DNA of 64,000 bases, taken from the NCBI GenBank assembly GCA_023898345.1, contig CP060218.1, positions 868,001 to 932,000 on the forward strand, in the 5' to 3' direction. Of this stretch, positions 1 to 7,816 are shown one piece after another. This stretch comes from Candidatus Woesearchaeota archaeon (GTDB lineage Archaea; Nanobdellota; Nanobdellia; Woesearchaeales; UBA583). Numbering within the stretch: the stretch's first letter is position 1; each line of letters opens with the position of its first letter. Below the pieces are notes generated by a model, which saw only the letters and a program-made list of their open reading frames with translations, did not search any database and had not been told where the DNA came from. A program made the position numbers and the translations under genes.

Positions 1-31
1 AAAAAATAGATTGGTTATTTATCGTTAAGTC

Positions 32-1051
32 CTAGCTCAAGTAACGCACGACAGACTTTGTCGCATCAATGTTCTGTAAGACAATTTTGATAATCGAGGT
101 CAGCGGCACAGCAAACAGCATCCCCCCAATTCCCCAAATAGTTCCCCAGAAAAAAAGACTTAGGAGAATAATAATTGGAGAAAGTTCGAGTTGCTTTCCT
201 GCAATTTTTGGTTCGAGAATATTTCCAAAAATAATTTGGACAAGAACAAGAAGAGCAAGAAGAAGAAAAAGACTCGAACTAAAACCTGAGGCAAAAATCT
301 GAAAGAGAACAACAATAGCAACTGCAATAAAAGAACCAATATTAGGAATGAAATTGAGAAAGAAAGTAAGAAGAGAAAACAAAAGAACATAATCGACCTG
401 AAAAAAGAACATGACAAGTCCGCTTCCAAGTGCAGTGCCCAAACTAACAAGTGCTTTTATTCCTAAGTACGAGCGAATACTTTCCTCAATTTGAAGAAGG
501 GCATTTCTAAATGTTTCAGACTTTCTTGATTCCAACTCTGTACAAACTCTTGCAATACTCAAATCGTAGGAAGGCAAGAGAAAAGCAAGAAAAAGAAGAA
601 CAAGAAAAAGTTCAGAAACGACAGTCGTCAAAGAATTAAGAAAAGACGGGAGAATGTTTGAAAGAGCAGAACTAATTTTATCCTTCCCAATAAGATTAAC
701 AATATTAATATCAAGACCAAAGAAGCTGAAATCTTGTTCTGAGAATTCTTGAAGTTTCTGGGCTAGAGAGTTTTGAGTTTCTTCTGTCGAAATCTGACTT
801 CCTTCCTCATTCATGAATGTATTGGCAAGAGCAATTCCGCCGACAAACAGAGCCAGGGAAAGTAACACTGAACTTGCGACAACAATCTTTTTCTTTGTCG
901 TGAAACGAGTAAGTGGAGCTAAAAGGAGAGTTAGAATACAGGCAATAAAAAAAGGCCTTAGAAAAGACTGGAACATGTACAAAATGGTAAAGAGCAAACA
1001 TAATGCTATAAAGATAATAGAGATATTTGCCAACTTGTTTAATTCACGCAT
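32..1051 (-). CDS. AI-2E family transporter (PerM/YdiK-like permease)
   Basis: A 339-residue membrane protein with an N-terminal pair of helices, a short soluble central region, and a C-terminal block of helices. The C-terminal segments NFIPNIGSFIAV and GNILEPKIAGKQLELSP are the hallmark motifs of the AI-2E/UPF0118 permease family, whose members export small molecules or act as ion antiporters; the substrate cannot be told from sequence. An upstream in-frame extension exists, but the ATG at 1051 (MRELNKLAN) lies about 25 nt from the centre of a TATA box at 1071-1080, matching the leaderless pattern of the window, so I chose it. It is transcribed away from the gene at 1139. The length is typical for the family. 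Confidence 0.88.
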   Translation of the reverse strand: MRELNKLANISIIFIALCLLFTILYMFQSFLRPFFIACILTLLLAPLTRFTTKKKIVVASSVLLSLALFVGGIALANTFMNEEGSQISTEETQNSLAQKLQEFSEQDFSFFGLDINIVNLIGKDKISSALSNILPSFLNSLTTVVSELFLVLLFLAFLLPSYDLSIARVCTELESRKSETFRNALLQIEESIRSYLGIKALVSLGTALGSGLVMFFFQVDYVLLFSLLTFFLNFIPNIGSFIAVAIVVLFQIFASGFSSSLFLLLALLVLVQIIFGNILEPKIAGKQLELSPIIILLSLFFWGTIWGIGGMLFAVPLTSIIKIVLQNIDATKSVVRYLS

Positions 1052-1070
1052 GATTTTTCGTAAAATCACT

Positions 1071-1080
1071 CTATTATAAG
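1071..1080 (-). promoter_or_regulatory. TATA box of the AI-2E permease gene
   Basis: On the minus strand the sequence reads CTTATAATAG, centred about 25 nt from the ATG at 1051, which predicts a leaderless mRNA. Confidence 0.5.
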
Positions 1081-1138
1081 GTTTTCCCAAGAATTTTGTG
1101 GCGATACATTTATGAAAGAGAAAAAATATTGCTCGGCT

Positions 1139-1900
1139 ATGACAGCAGTTAGACCACACATCATCCTTCCAAATCCTTATGGAAGCAATATTCAACAAAC
1201 TCAGGTTTCACAAGAAGATCCGTACAATGTCAGGATTACTTCAAACAAAAAAAGTCAAGATCCTGTTTTTTATCTCCCAAAAAGACCACATCAAACAAAC
1301 ACTTCTGTTCTTCTCTCACACTCTCCAAATTTAGAATTTTACATTACAACAGAAAAAGGAGAAAGAAAAATTTCTTCAAGTTCACCTGAGAGAAAAGGGG
1401 CTTTTGTTTTCTTTCCAGTAGACAGTCTTGAAATAAGAATAAAAGGAGGAAGAAGAGATAAAGAAGGAAAGCTCACACTCCTTCCTTTGTACGTCCCTTC
1501 CGATACTTTTTCTTACGAAGCTTTTCTTGAGCAACACCTGAGGGTTTCAGAAGCTGAAACAATAAAAAACTTACAGAAGCAATTAGGACAAAGTCTGGAA
1601 GAAACCATCGCAGCGCACGACAAAGCAATGGGAAGAAGCATGTTTGCAGCCGGAGCTTTGGCTTTTGGTGGACTTGCACTTGGCGGCGTAGCCTTAGCAA
1701 ACTTTTACATCCTAGGTGCACTCAATTACTTTTGCATTCCTGCAGGCCTTCTTTGTTTTGGCGAAGCTTACTCACAAGGGGACGACAGACAAAGACTGGC
1801 GGCGTCTCGTTTCCAGTATGAAAAAATACTCAAAAATCTCCCCCCTCGAGTAGAAAACGAAGGAAAGTTTATGAATGAAAAAACATTAGTACTCGCTTGA
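1139..1900 (+). CDS. hypothetical protein, first of three tandem paralogues
   Basis: A 253-residue protein of unknown function. It has a polar, beta-rich N-terminal half (about residues 1-130) with an early HIILPNPYG motif, a helical stretch with EQHLR and LQKQLGQSLEE, then a hydrophobic hairpin (about 165-210, AAGALAFGGLALGGVALANF) and a charged C-terminal helix. The two following genes share this plan (H-I/V-V-x-P near the start, a VP-x-x-x-x-S-Y-x-x-F-L segment, an E-x-H-L/I-x-x-Q helix, and a C-terminal hydrophobic pair). An alternative ATG lies at 1112; I prefer 1139 because a TATA-like ATTTATGAA is centred about 26 nt upstream and the start then aligns with the paralogues. Its stop overlaps the next start (TGATG). 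Confidence 0.7.
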   Translation: MTAVRPHIILPNPYGSNIQQTQVSQEDPYNVRITSNKKSQDPVFYLPKRPHQTNTSVLLSHSPNLEFYITTEKGERKISSSSPERKGAFVFFPVDSLEIRIKGGRRDKEGKLTLLPLYVPSDTFSYEAFLEQHLRVSEAETIKNLQKQLGQSLEETIAAHDKAMGRSMFAAGALAFGGLALGGVALANFYILGALNYFCIPAGLLCFGEAYSQGDDRQRLAASRFQYEKILKNLPPRVENEGKFMNEKTLVLA

Positions 1901-2610
1901 TGAAAAACACGGCTCCCGAACACCTTGTTGTATGCAACCCATTTGGGATTATGGGAGGAGGAAAAGGCTTCTGGAACCAAGAGGTAAATCAAGTCACTCC
2001 CTATCAAATTCAACTTAGAGGAGTTAGGGGAAGACGACCTTATTTCCTAAGTAACCCGAATTCTGAAAAGTTAGTTTTGTATGCTAACAGTACCTCAAAT
2101 TTTAGTGTCCAACTTCTTGATGAAAATGGTGATTCCATAAGCTCATACAAGCAAAAAGGAAATTTTCTTGTTGGTAAAAAAATAAAGACAGGTTCTATGA
2201 TGATCACAGGAAATCTCCCGATTTATATCCCAAACCAACACTTTTCTTATCTTTCTTTCCTACACTCCATTGACAGTTCAGAAGAAGACATGCTAGATCA
2301 GTATACAAACTTAGAGGAACACATACGAAGACAGCTTGGATTGAAACAAGAAAAAGAAAAAAAACAGAAATGGAAGACATTCATACCTGATGAAGTGGGC
2401 TTTGCAAGTACCGTTCTTTTTGCTAGCGGAAACAATACTGAGTTTCATCCTAAGGAAATTCTAACAACATTCTTTCTCCTTGCCTCAGGAAAAATGACAT
2501 ACCATTACTTTCAAGAAAAACACAGACAAAAGAGGGAAGAAGAAGTTCGCAATTATTTAGAAGAAGTTTTGCAAACTCTTCTTTGGCAAAAACTCGATTA
2601 CTTCATGTAA
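1900..2610 (+). CDS. hypothetical protein, second of three tandem paralogues
   Basis: A 236-residue protein of unknown function sharing the domain plan of its neighbours: an N-terminal EHLVVCNPFG segment, the RGVRGRRPYFLSN strand also seen in the third copy as TGVQGWRPFL, YIPNQHFSYLSFLHS, and a helix LEEHIRRQLG. It then has a weakly hydrophobic region (about 160-205) and a charged C-terminal helix. The ATG at 1900 overlaps the TGA of the previous gene by one base, so the two are translationally coupled; a TTG three bases earlier is possible. No catalytic motif is visible. Confidence 0.7.
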   Translation: MKNTAPEHLVVCNPFGIMGGGKGFWNQEVNQVTPYQIQLRGVRGRRPYFLSNPNSEKLVLYANSTSNFSVQLLDENGDSISSYKQKGNFLVGKKIKTGSMMITGNLPIYIPNQHFSYLSFLHSIDSSEEDMLDQYTNLEEHIRRQLGLKQEKEKKQKWKTFIPDEVGFASTVLFASGNNTEFHPKEILTTFFLLASGKMTYHYFQEKHRQKREEEVRNYLEEVLQTLLWQKLDYFM

Positions 2611-2615
2611 ATATA

Positions 2616-2643
2616 GTATACCGCACATCAAAAATAATTCCAG
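2616..2643. repeat. 28-nt interspersed repeat, copy 1
   Basis: Matches the reverse complement of 18690-18717 at 27 of 28 positions (core GATGTGCGGTATAC). It sits in the gap after the second hypothetical gene. Confidence 0.6.
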
Positions 2644-2716
2644 TTAAGGAATCATTAGAAAAGAAGCAAGTTCTTTTCCCAGAAAAATTTATGAAGAGCG
2701 GAAAGTTTCCAGATTC

Positions 2717-3436
2717 ATGACAACAGAAGAAACTCCCTTTGAGCATATTGTTCTTCCATATGCCCCATTCATTGGAAAAGAGTGTCAACATAACGTTAAA
2801 CAGATCGACTCCAAGACTGTACAGATAACAGGTGTGCAAGGATGGCGCCCTTTCTTGATTGATTTGGTAAAGCTTTGTCTTCCGAGGAATGGAACTTATG
2901 TTCATTCTATTCCCCCCAATGAGCTTTCAAAATATAGAGTTGACATTTATGACGAGGAGAACGCAGAAATTTCTTTCACAGAAAAAAGAGGTTTTCTAGA
3001 AGGCCAGAGAGTACAAACAGATTCTGTAACACTCAGAGGAAAAAAAGGAGAAATACCTGTCCCAATTCATCTCGTCTCAAGTGGCGCCCCTTACCATGAG
3101 TTTTTAGATATTCTTGGAATGAACTCAGAAGAAAAAAGAGAAGCTTATAGAAATTTAGAGCAACATCTGCTTGAGCTTTCTGGCATAATAACTCCAGGCA
3201 TGAATGAACAAAGAAACATAGTAGATTTCTATCTTTTCTCTATGTTAGGCGGCTTCTGCCTCTCAGCAGGAGCTTCAAATCCTCTCGAGATGATGACATG
3301 TCTTGGAGCTGCGGGGATTACAGGTTTTCTTTATTTTAGGGAACAATCCTTGCTAAGAAGACAAGAAGACCTTCACCAACATCTCCATGCTGCGCTTACT
3401 ACGCTTATTTATCAAAGTAACGCTTTGCTGCGATAA
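2717..3436 (+). CDS. hypothetical protein, third of three tandem paralogues
   Basis: A 239-residue protein of unknown function, clearly related to the second copy (ITGVQGWRPFL strand, ENAEISFTEKRGFLEGQRVQTDSVTLRG, PYHEFLDILGMNSEEKREAYRNLEQHLLELSG). The C-terminal part (about 170-205) is hydrophobic with Gly and Ala, likely one or two membrane helices, followed by a Gln/His/Leu-rich helix. The ATG at 2717 lies about 26 nt downstream of a TATA-like AATTTATGA, so this copy seems to have its own promoter rather than relying on read-through from the two upstream copies. A regulatory or surface role would be guesswork. Confidence 0.7.
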   Translation: MTTEETPFEHIVLPYAPFIGKECQHNVKQIDSKTVQITGVQGWRPFLIDLVKLCLPRNGTYVHSIPPNELSKYRVDIYDEENAEISFTEKRGFLEGQRVQTDSVTLRGKKGEIPVPIHLVSSGAPYHEFLDILGMNSEEKREAYRNLEQHLLELSGIITPGMNEQRNIVDFYLFSMLGGFCLSAGASNPLEMMTCLGAAGITGFLYFREQSLLRRQEDLHQHLHAALTTLIYQSNALLR

Positions 3437-3468
3437 TCATTTAAAGTAGTCTCTCTTACATTCTCTTT

Positions 3469-3792
3469 ATGTTTCTCAAAACCTGCTATTCCTGTGGCGC
3501 CAAAGTTAAAGCTTTGCACGAAGGACTTTGTGCTACTTGCTGCAAAGAAGAATTCAAACCCATTGAAGATCTCAAGCCCATAGCGCTCAAATATTGTAAT
3601 GTCACGCACAAAATTGCCTACCAAAACAGGTACCACGAAATAGAAGAATTTGTAACACTTCTACCGAACATCGTACGTAAACACATCGTTATTTCTCCCT
3701 TGTATACATTAAAAGAGTTAGAGATTGAAGACTTGCAAATAGTTGGACACAAAGTCATCTTTGATATTAAAGTGGAATGTGATTTACAATGA
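3469..3792 (+). CDS. NMD3-like zinc-binding protein
   Basis: A 107-residue protein that begins with two CxxC knuckles (CYSCG at residues 6-10 and CATCC at about 22-26, separated by a GLC motif) as in the N-terminal zinc domain of NMD3, the 60S-subunit export/maturation adaptor and its archaeal homologues. The rest is a short mixed alpha/beta domain with no further cysteine pairs, so this is much shorter than a full NMD3. I infer an NMD3-related or zinc-ribbon protein rather than a full orthologue. A TATA-like element about 26 nt upstream supports the ATG. Its stop overlaps the next ATG (ATGA), which couples it to SufE. Confidence 0.6.
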   Translation: MFLKTCYSCGAKVKALHEGLCATCCKEEFKPIEDLKPIALKYCNVTHKIAYQNRYHEIEEFVTLLPNIVRKHIVISPLYTLKELEIEDLQIVGHKVIFDIKVECDLQ

Positions 3793-4214
3793 AAAATAAA
3801 AATATTGAAGAATATTTTGAAGAACTTATAGAAGACCTAAAAGACACGGAGTATGAAGAAAAAATAGAAACGCTCATTGAGTATGGTAACAAACTTGAAC
3901 TTTTTCCTGAAGAAGAAAAAAAGGATGAAAATATAGTAAAGGGTTGCATTTCTAACGTTTTTCTTTTGGCGTATCAGGACAAAGAAGGACTTGTGTACTT
4001 CAAAGCTCACTCTGACGCGCTCGTCATAAAGGGATATTTGGGCTTGCTTGTAGAAGGCCTTAGTGGACATAGTAAAGAAGAGATTCTTAACTCAACTCCC
4101 ATTATAGAACACTTTGCAAAAGAAACAGACGTCAAAGCTTCTTTGAGTTTAAATCGGGTCAATGCCTTTGGAAATATTTATTCATTAATGCTTGAAAAAG
4201 TAAAAAAATTGTAA
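3789..4214 (+). CDS. sufE: SufE family Fe-S cluster assembly protein
   Basis: A 141-residue protein with the SufE core: VKGCISNVFLL at about residues 50-60, where the Cys aligns with the persulfide-accepting cysteine of SufE (consensus V-x-G-C-x-S-x-V), and a C-terminal S-L-S-x-N-R-V-N-A-F-G-N segment matching the conserved SR-x-NG region. SufE receives sulfur from the cysteine desulfurase SufS and passes it to the SufBCD scaffold. The partner genes are not in this window. It overlaps the upstream NMD3-like gene by four bases (ATGA). Length is normal for the family. Confidence 0.85.
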   Translation: MKNKNIEEYFEELIEDLKDTEYEEKIETLIEYGNKLELFPEEEKKDENIVKGCISNVFLLAYQDKEGLVYFKAHSDALVIKGYLGLLVEGLSGHSKEEILNSTPIIEHFAKETDVKASLSLNRVNAFGNIYSLMLEKVKKL

Positions 4215-4219
4215 GAATC

Positions 4220-4633
4220 TTACCTCCCCAACGGTTCTAAAATACTTACTCTGTTGCCTTCAGTGTCGAGGAAAGAAACATATGTTCCTGTGCCTGGTAT
4301 TTCCATTGGCTCGCCCAAAACTTCTCCTCCTCGTTCTCTAATCAAAGTCATAGTGACGTTAATATCATCAACAGCAATAACAACTGAGGGATATTGCGCT
4401 GGCCAATCAGGTTTTCTAGGAAAAAACCCGCCGTCGATTGCTCCACGTGCAAAAGAGGCCATAACTTTGTCTCTTTGCTCATGCGGCATTGCAGTTTTAG
4501 CAAGGACGTAATTACCAACAGCTTCACCAAGTTCTTTCATTTCCCAACCAAAAACTGATTCATAAAAAGAAATCATTCTTTTAGCATCTTCATAGGGCAT
4601 TTCAAAATGCACAACAGGATTCATCTTTTTCAT
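4220..4633 (-). CDS. VOC family protein (glyoxalase/bleomycin-resistance fold)
   Basis: A 137-residue protein with the paired beta-alpha-beta-beta-beta modules of the vicinal oxygen chelate superfamily: VVHFEMPYEDAKRMISFYESVFGWEM at the N-terminus and a second module ending GTYVSFLDTEGNRVSILEP. His 9 and Glu at the C-terminal ILEP are in the usual metal-ligand positions. This subgroup (bacterial YCII/PhnB-like and 27-kDa antigen-like proteins) has no assigned reaction, so the substrate is unknown. An alternative start lies three codons downstream (4624). It is convergent with SufE, with only 5 nt between stops. Confidence 0.85.
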   Translation of the reverse strand: MKKMNPVVHFEMPYEDAKRMISFYESVFGWEMKELGEAVGNYVLAKTAMPHEQRDKVMASFARGAIDGGFFPRKPDWPAQYPSVVIAVDDINVTMTLIRERGGEVLGEPMEIPGTGTYVSFLDTEGNRVSILEPLGR

Positions 4634-4732
4634 TTTTTTCTCAACTTACACTTATTTTTAGAATACTACGTCTTTTACAGCGTAGATAAGAGAATTTTTC
4701 TTTGAATTCTTCTTTAAACTTTCTCTCCTCTT

Positions 4733-5236
4733 CTACTCATAACTAATGCCCTCTTCAAAAAGCTGGAAAACTTCGTCGCCGTTCAAGCTTGTATTCCACA
4801 CACTGATTTCATCGAGAAGGCAATTCACTTCGTAGCTGGCTGTGGGGTGGCGGCCAAAGTAAAGCGAAGCTTCGGAGAGTGTATTTTCAGCGCCACTTTT
4901 GCTCCCGATAAAAGTGCCGTTAAGGTAATATTGCAAACCGGAACTTGTACTGACGAAGGTGACATAGTGCCAGGTGTTCAATGAGAGTTGGCCAAAGGCA
5001 TCGTATTCGTAGGTCCCGTTTCCAAGCAGTGCATCTATTGTTCTGTCGCCGGGCCAGTTCAAAACTGTTCCTTGGCCGAGGTATCCGACGTCGGAGTTTG
5101 TCACTAAGTATTTGTTGCCGCTGCCGCTGCGAAAGTTCACCCAAAAGGAAAGTGTTTTGATTGTTCCATTGATGGGAAGATCTACAACCTTTCTTGTTTG
5201 GATATTTGGGCAAATCCAAACTAAGAATAATTTCAT
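4733..5236 (-). pseudogene. LamG/concanavalin-like domain fragment of a surface protein
   Basis: About 150 residues form one LamG-type beta-sandwich: LSFWVNFRSGSG, SLNTWHYVTFVSTSSGLQYYLNGTFIG, and a closing LLDEISVWNTSLNGDEVFQLFEEG. These match the repeats in the 1002-codon protein at 39390. There is no signal peptide and the domain is cut at its beginning. The 15 or so codons before it are not LamG. In another frame the sequence upstream of about 5190 reads MIRQLVLKEIIPKKPRTF and onward, like the start of an unrelated cytoplasmic protein. So this appears to be a recombination junction that joined the tail of a surface gene to something else. The stop codon at 4733 is probably the original one. 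Confidence 0.6.
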
Positions 5237-5319
5237 TTAATCTATCATTAAAAGTCCGAGGTTTTTTAGGAATTATTTCTTTGAGAACCAATTGTCGAAT
5301 CATAAATGATTCTCAACTT

Positions 5320-5892
5320 ATGGATTCAGAAAAATTACTTGGGACGAAGCCAACAAATGTAAGTATTTATAAATATTTAATTCAGCTGGAAATTGTGGAT
5401 AAGAAACTCATTAACTTCAATAATATTAGTTTTTGGCTAATACTAGTTTTATCATTGACTTTAGCAATATTAACAATGTTTTATCTAGTTAATCAAACTC
5501 ATTCAACTTGTCAAGCAGAAGGGTGTTCTGTTGACTATTCCAATGACTTTTTAATAAGTTTTATACTTGGAATTGCTTTTTTAATTGTATTATTAGTTAT
5601 TGATTGTAAATCTAATATCCTCCTGAATTTTACAAACTCAAAAAAAAATATCCCCTATACTATTTTAGCGTTGTTAATTATAATAATTATAGTAATAGGT
5701 TTCCAAATTAATACAAAAATGCAAAGCTCATTTTCTGAAACTTCATTTAGTAATTTATGTAATTTAAATAATCCTGAAATTGCGACTAAAGGATACACAG
5801 ATGTGAAAACATCTCCAATTTGTGAAGAAGGTTATGGGAAAATTAATGTTGCGACAAATCAAGAAGGAAATATTTGTTGTGGTAAAAAATAA
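5320..5892 (+). CDS. hypothetical membrane protein with Cys-containing extracytoplasmic tail
   Basis: A 190-residue protein with three predicted membrane helices (about residues 37-57, 78-98 and 110-130). The loop between helices 1 and 2 has two cysteines (CQAEGC), and the C-terminal tail of about 60 residues has five more (NLCNLNN, SPICEEGYG, ICCGKK). The tail pattern suggests a small disulfide-bonded domain outside the cell. The ATG at 5320 (MDSEKLLGTKP) is chosen because the codons upstream run into the antisense LamG fragment. AT content is higher than in flanking genes, consistent with acquired DNA. No family recognised. Confidence 0.6.
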   Translation: MDSEKLLGTKPTNVSIYKYLIQLEIVDKKLINFNNISFWLILVLSLTLAILTMFYLVNQTHSTCQAEGCSVDYSNDFLISFILGIAFLIVLLVIDCKSNILLNFTNSKKNIPYTILALLIIIIIVIGFQINTKMQSSFSETSFSNLCNLNNPEIATKGYTDVKTSPICEEGYGKINVATNQEGNICCGKK

Positions 5893-5912
5893 TTTTTCCC
5901 GTATTGAACAGT

Positions 5913-6185
5913 CTAAAAACTGTTCCCATTCACATACACTTGCTCGACGTTGTTGAGGTGATCGCTGTCGTTACGCCAAGATTCTCGTGCTGACGTGTTC
6001 GGGTCGAGTGTCCAAGGATAAAATGTTTGTCCTGTGGGTGAGAGAAGTTTGAGATCTAAGTCGTTGATGAGGTTGGCTCCGGGAACGTCGTCCCAAGCTA
6101 GCGTTACTTTGAGCGAGCTTTGTGCGCTGATGTTGATTGCGTACACGTCCACGTCAGAGATGTCTGAAATGTGTTGCAGGATCAA
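5913..6185 (-). pseudogene. C-terminal fragment of a subtilase (S8) peptidase
   Basis: The 90 residues match the beta-sandwich that follows the catalytic domain in many archaeal and bacterial S8 peptidases: LKVTLAWDDVPGA, NDLDLKLLSPTGQTFYPWTLDP and DHLNNVEQVYV. The Asp-His-Ser catalytic domain is absent, and there is no signal peptide. Homology starts right next to the inverted-repeat element at 6189-6323, which marks the break. A protein with two S8 propeptide-like domains lies upstream on the same strand at 6969-7682, so both ends of a former or related subtilase gene may still be here with the catalytic core gone. Confidence 0.65.
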
Positions 6186-6188
6186 TGT

Positions 6189-6323
6189 CTAAAGCCCTTT
6201 TTTCAAGGAATCTCACAAGTTTCCAATCTACATTTTTCATGTGGTTTTTGTGTTTTCTTTGTTTCATTTTAGTTTCGTTCGGGACTTGACTTTCGCCAAG
6301 TCCTGAGCTTAAAAGGGCTTTAG
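6189..6323. repeat. 135-bp element bounded by 13-bp inverted repeats
   Basis: CTAAAGCCCTTTT at 6189-6201 is the exact reverse complement of AAAAGGGCTTTAG at 6311-6323. Inside, GGACTTG (6282-6288) and CAAGTCC (6297-6303) form a 7-bp hairpin. The element adjoins the broken end of the subtilase fragment. It has no coding capacity and could be a miniature mobile element or a simple long stem. The rest of the gap 6186-6500 holds only the terminator-like hairpin listed next. Confidence 0.5.
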
Positions 6324-6436
6324 AGTAAAGACAACAATATTTCTTTAGCGTAGCGACTCTTGAAAAGAGGAAAGAATTATGTTTGATTTACGTCCCTTTA
6401 TTTCCGAACGAAGTGAGAGTAACTAAATTTCGTTTT

Positions 6437-6492
6437 AAAAAACAGAATTTGTTGAGACAAAGAGGCCCCCTAAATAGGAATTTCTGTTTTTT
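6437..6492 (-). terminator. hairpin with T-run after the 6501 gene
   Basis: On the minus strand AAAAAACAGAA (6492-6482) pairs with TTCTGTTTTTT (6447-6437) as an 11-bp stem ending in a T-run, 9 nt downstream of the stop of the small secreted peptide gene. Confidence 0.4.
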
Positions 6493-6500
6493 TAGAAACT

Positions 6501-6704
6501 TCAGAAAATCGAAGATTTTTCACTAATGTTTTTAGAACTATCAAAAAAAGTTTCACTATCTTGCAATTCAAAATCAACTGATAAAACTTCGTCCATCTTA
6601 GATAAAATAGATAGTGTTTCGTCTAATGTATAATTTATTGAAAATACATTAAAAGATAAGCAAGTAACATGGAAAAATAGTACTATATATTTTAAAAGTT
6701 TCAT
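6501..6704 (-). CDS. small secreted peptide, hypothetical
   Basis: A 67-residue protein with a signal peptide (KLLKYIVLFFHVTCLSFNVFS, cleavage likely near residue 22) and a mature part of about 45 residues rich in Ser, Glu and Asp. Its start overlaps the stop of the 91-residue gene by four bases (ATGA). A peptide of the same style (signal peptide plus short acidic Ser/Glu tail) ends the parallel mini-operon at 8079-8861. That shared layout is the main evidence that this is a real gene. Function unknown. Confidence 0.55.
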   Translation of the reverse strand: MKLLKYIVLFFHVTCLSFNVFSINYTLDETLSILSKMDEVLSVDFELQDSETFFDSSKNISEKSSIF

Positions 6705-6976
6705 CTCTCATTACACTCCACGGCAATACATTTATTATTTACACAATTAACTCCACAAGTGAGACATAATAATTCAAAAGTTATAGTTCCTTTATCTTGA
6801 TTATATCTATTGATTGGACACCCCTTTTGTGTAACACAGTCACTATCAACTTCACAATATTGTTTATCAATCATGTATTTTGGGTGTGTAATCCAACTAG
6901 AATTAAATATTAAATAAATTACCAAAATAGCTAAAGCAATGATTCCACAAATTATTCCAAATTTTTTTTTATTCAT
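6701..6976 (-). CDS. small Cys-rich membrane-anchored protein
   Basis: A 91-residue protein with one N-terminal membrane helix (about residues 7-27) and an outward-facing domain with eight cysteines: YCEVDSDCV, GCPINRYN, LLCLTCGVNC and NNKCIAVEC. The YCEVDSDCV motif and size match the two proteins at 8233-8861 (YCEKGDDCV). The spacing resembles small disulfide-knotted domains, but I recognise no family. It lies between the propeptide-like protein, whose stop it overlaps by eight bases, and the secreted peptide, so the three form one translation-coupled mini-operon. Confidence 0.6.
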   Translation of the reverse strand: MNKKKFGIICGIIALAILVIYLIFNSSWITHPKYMIDKQYCEVDSDCVTQKGCPINRYNQDKGTITFELLCLTCGVNCVNNKCIAVECNER

Positions 6977-7682
6977 TATTTCTCACCCCATAGACTTTTA
7001 TAGTTAAAGCATGAATACCCTCTAGCCAACTAATTACTTCAAAACCTTTTTTATTCATCAAATTTTCTGCTTTATCAAGACTAATGTCTCTATGAAACTG
7101 AACAACTAAGTAAACATTTCCGTTCTCATCTTTTCCCCAAGTTCCAATTTTGTTCTCTCGAATATATTTAGATTGTTTGTATTCAGGTTTGATTTCATCA
7201 AGACTTCTAACTAAATACTTGTCATTAAAGTTATTAGAATTTAGTTTCACATCTCCACCATCGTTAGTTGTGAAAATATTATCTAAATCTTGACTGATTG
7301 AAACATACCAAGTGTCTGATGATATGTAACCTAGTAACTCGATTCCTTCGTTTTTTAATTCTTTAATTTCTTCCTTAGAAGGATTTTTATTGAATTGTAA
7401 AATAAAATAGACTTTTTCTCCCTTATTTAGAGATTTACTTTTAGCTTTGAGATTAGAGTCTATTTTAGAGGTTATAGGTTTGTATTCTACATCTATAAAT
7501 TTAATCACTTTAGCTTCTTTATCTTTGTAAGGGCTTACATCAGCAATCCATGATTCAGAACTATTCATAATTTCAGTATTGTTAATTATTGTAATGTTAG
7601 TTTCATTTAATGATACATTAAATGCAAGAATAGTATTTATGCTCAGTATTAAAATCAATATGAATTTACTTAACTTTTTCAT
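6969..7682 (-). CDS. secreted protein with two subtilase-propeptide-like domains
   Basis: A 237-residue protein with a signal peptide (residues 1-20, KKLSKFILILILSINTILAF). Two copies of a fold like the S8 inhibitor/propeptide domain follow: VYFILQFNKNPSKEEIKEL with GIELLGYISSDTWYVSI at about 92-130, and VYLVVQFHRDISLDKAENL with GFEVISWLEGIHALTIKV at about 190-230. In archaeal subtilases such domains precede the catalytic domain, but none follows here: the ORF ends after the second copy. It could be a stand-alone protease inhibitor or the surviving head of a broken subtilase gene whose tail is at 5913-6185. A TATA-like element about 24 nt upstream supports the start. Confidence 0.6.
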   Translation of the reverse strand: MKKLSKFILILILSINTILAFNVSLNETNITIINNTEIMNSSESWIADVSPYKDKEAKVIKFIDVEYKPITSKIDSNLKAKSKSLNKGEKVYFILQFNKNPSKEEIKELKNEGIELLGYISSDTWYVSISQDLDNIFTTNDGGDVKLNSNNFNDKYLVRSLDEIKPEYKQSKYIRENKIGTWGKDENGNVYLVVQFHRDISLDKAENLMNKKGFEVISWLEGIHALTIKVYGVRNNE

Positions 7683-7786
7683 ATGGTGGTGTAGATTTTC
7701 TAATTTATGTTAAACGTTTATAATTCAATCGAAGTGACAATTACTATTTCAAAATGAATTTATGGACAGAGCTCAAAAGTGAAAAT

Positions 7787-7796
7787 ACTTATAAAT
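7787..7796 (+). promoter_or_regulatory. TATA box of the 7817 gene
   Basis: ACTTATAAAT centred about 26 nt before the ATG at 7817; predicts a leaderless transcript. Confidence 0.45.
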
Positions 7797-7816
7797 AAAG
7801 ATACTAACTGAGTGTT

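Noticed and set aside
5190..5303. An intact minus-strand gene starting at 5303 (MIRQLVLKEIIPKK and onward)
   Set aside because: After about 38 codons the frame runs out of phase through the LamG fragment; I treat it as one side of a recombination junction.
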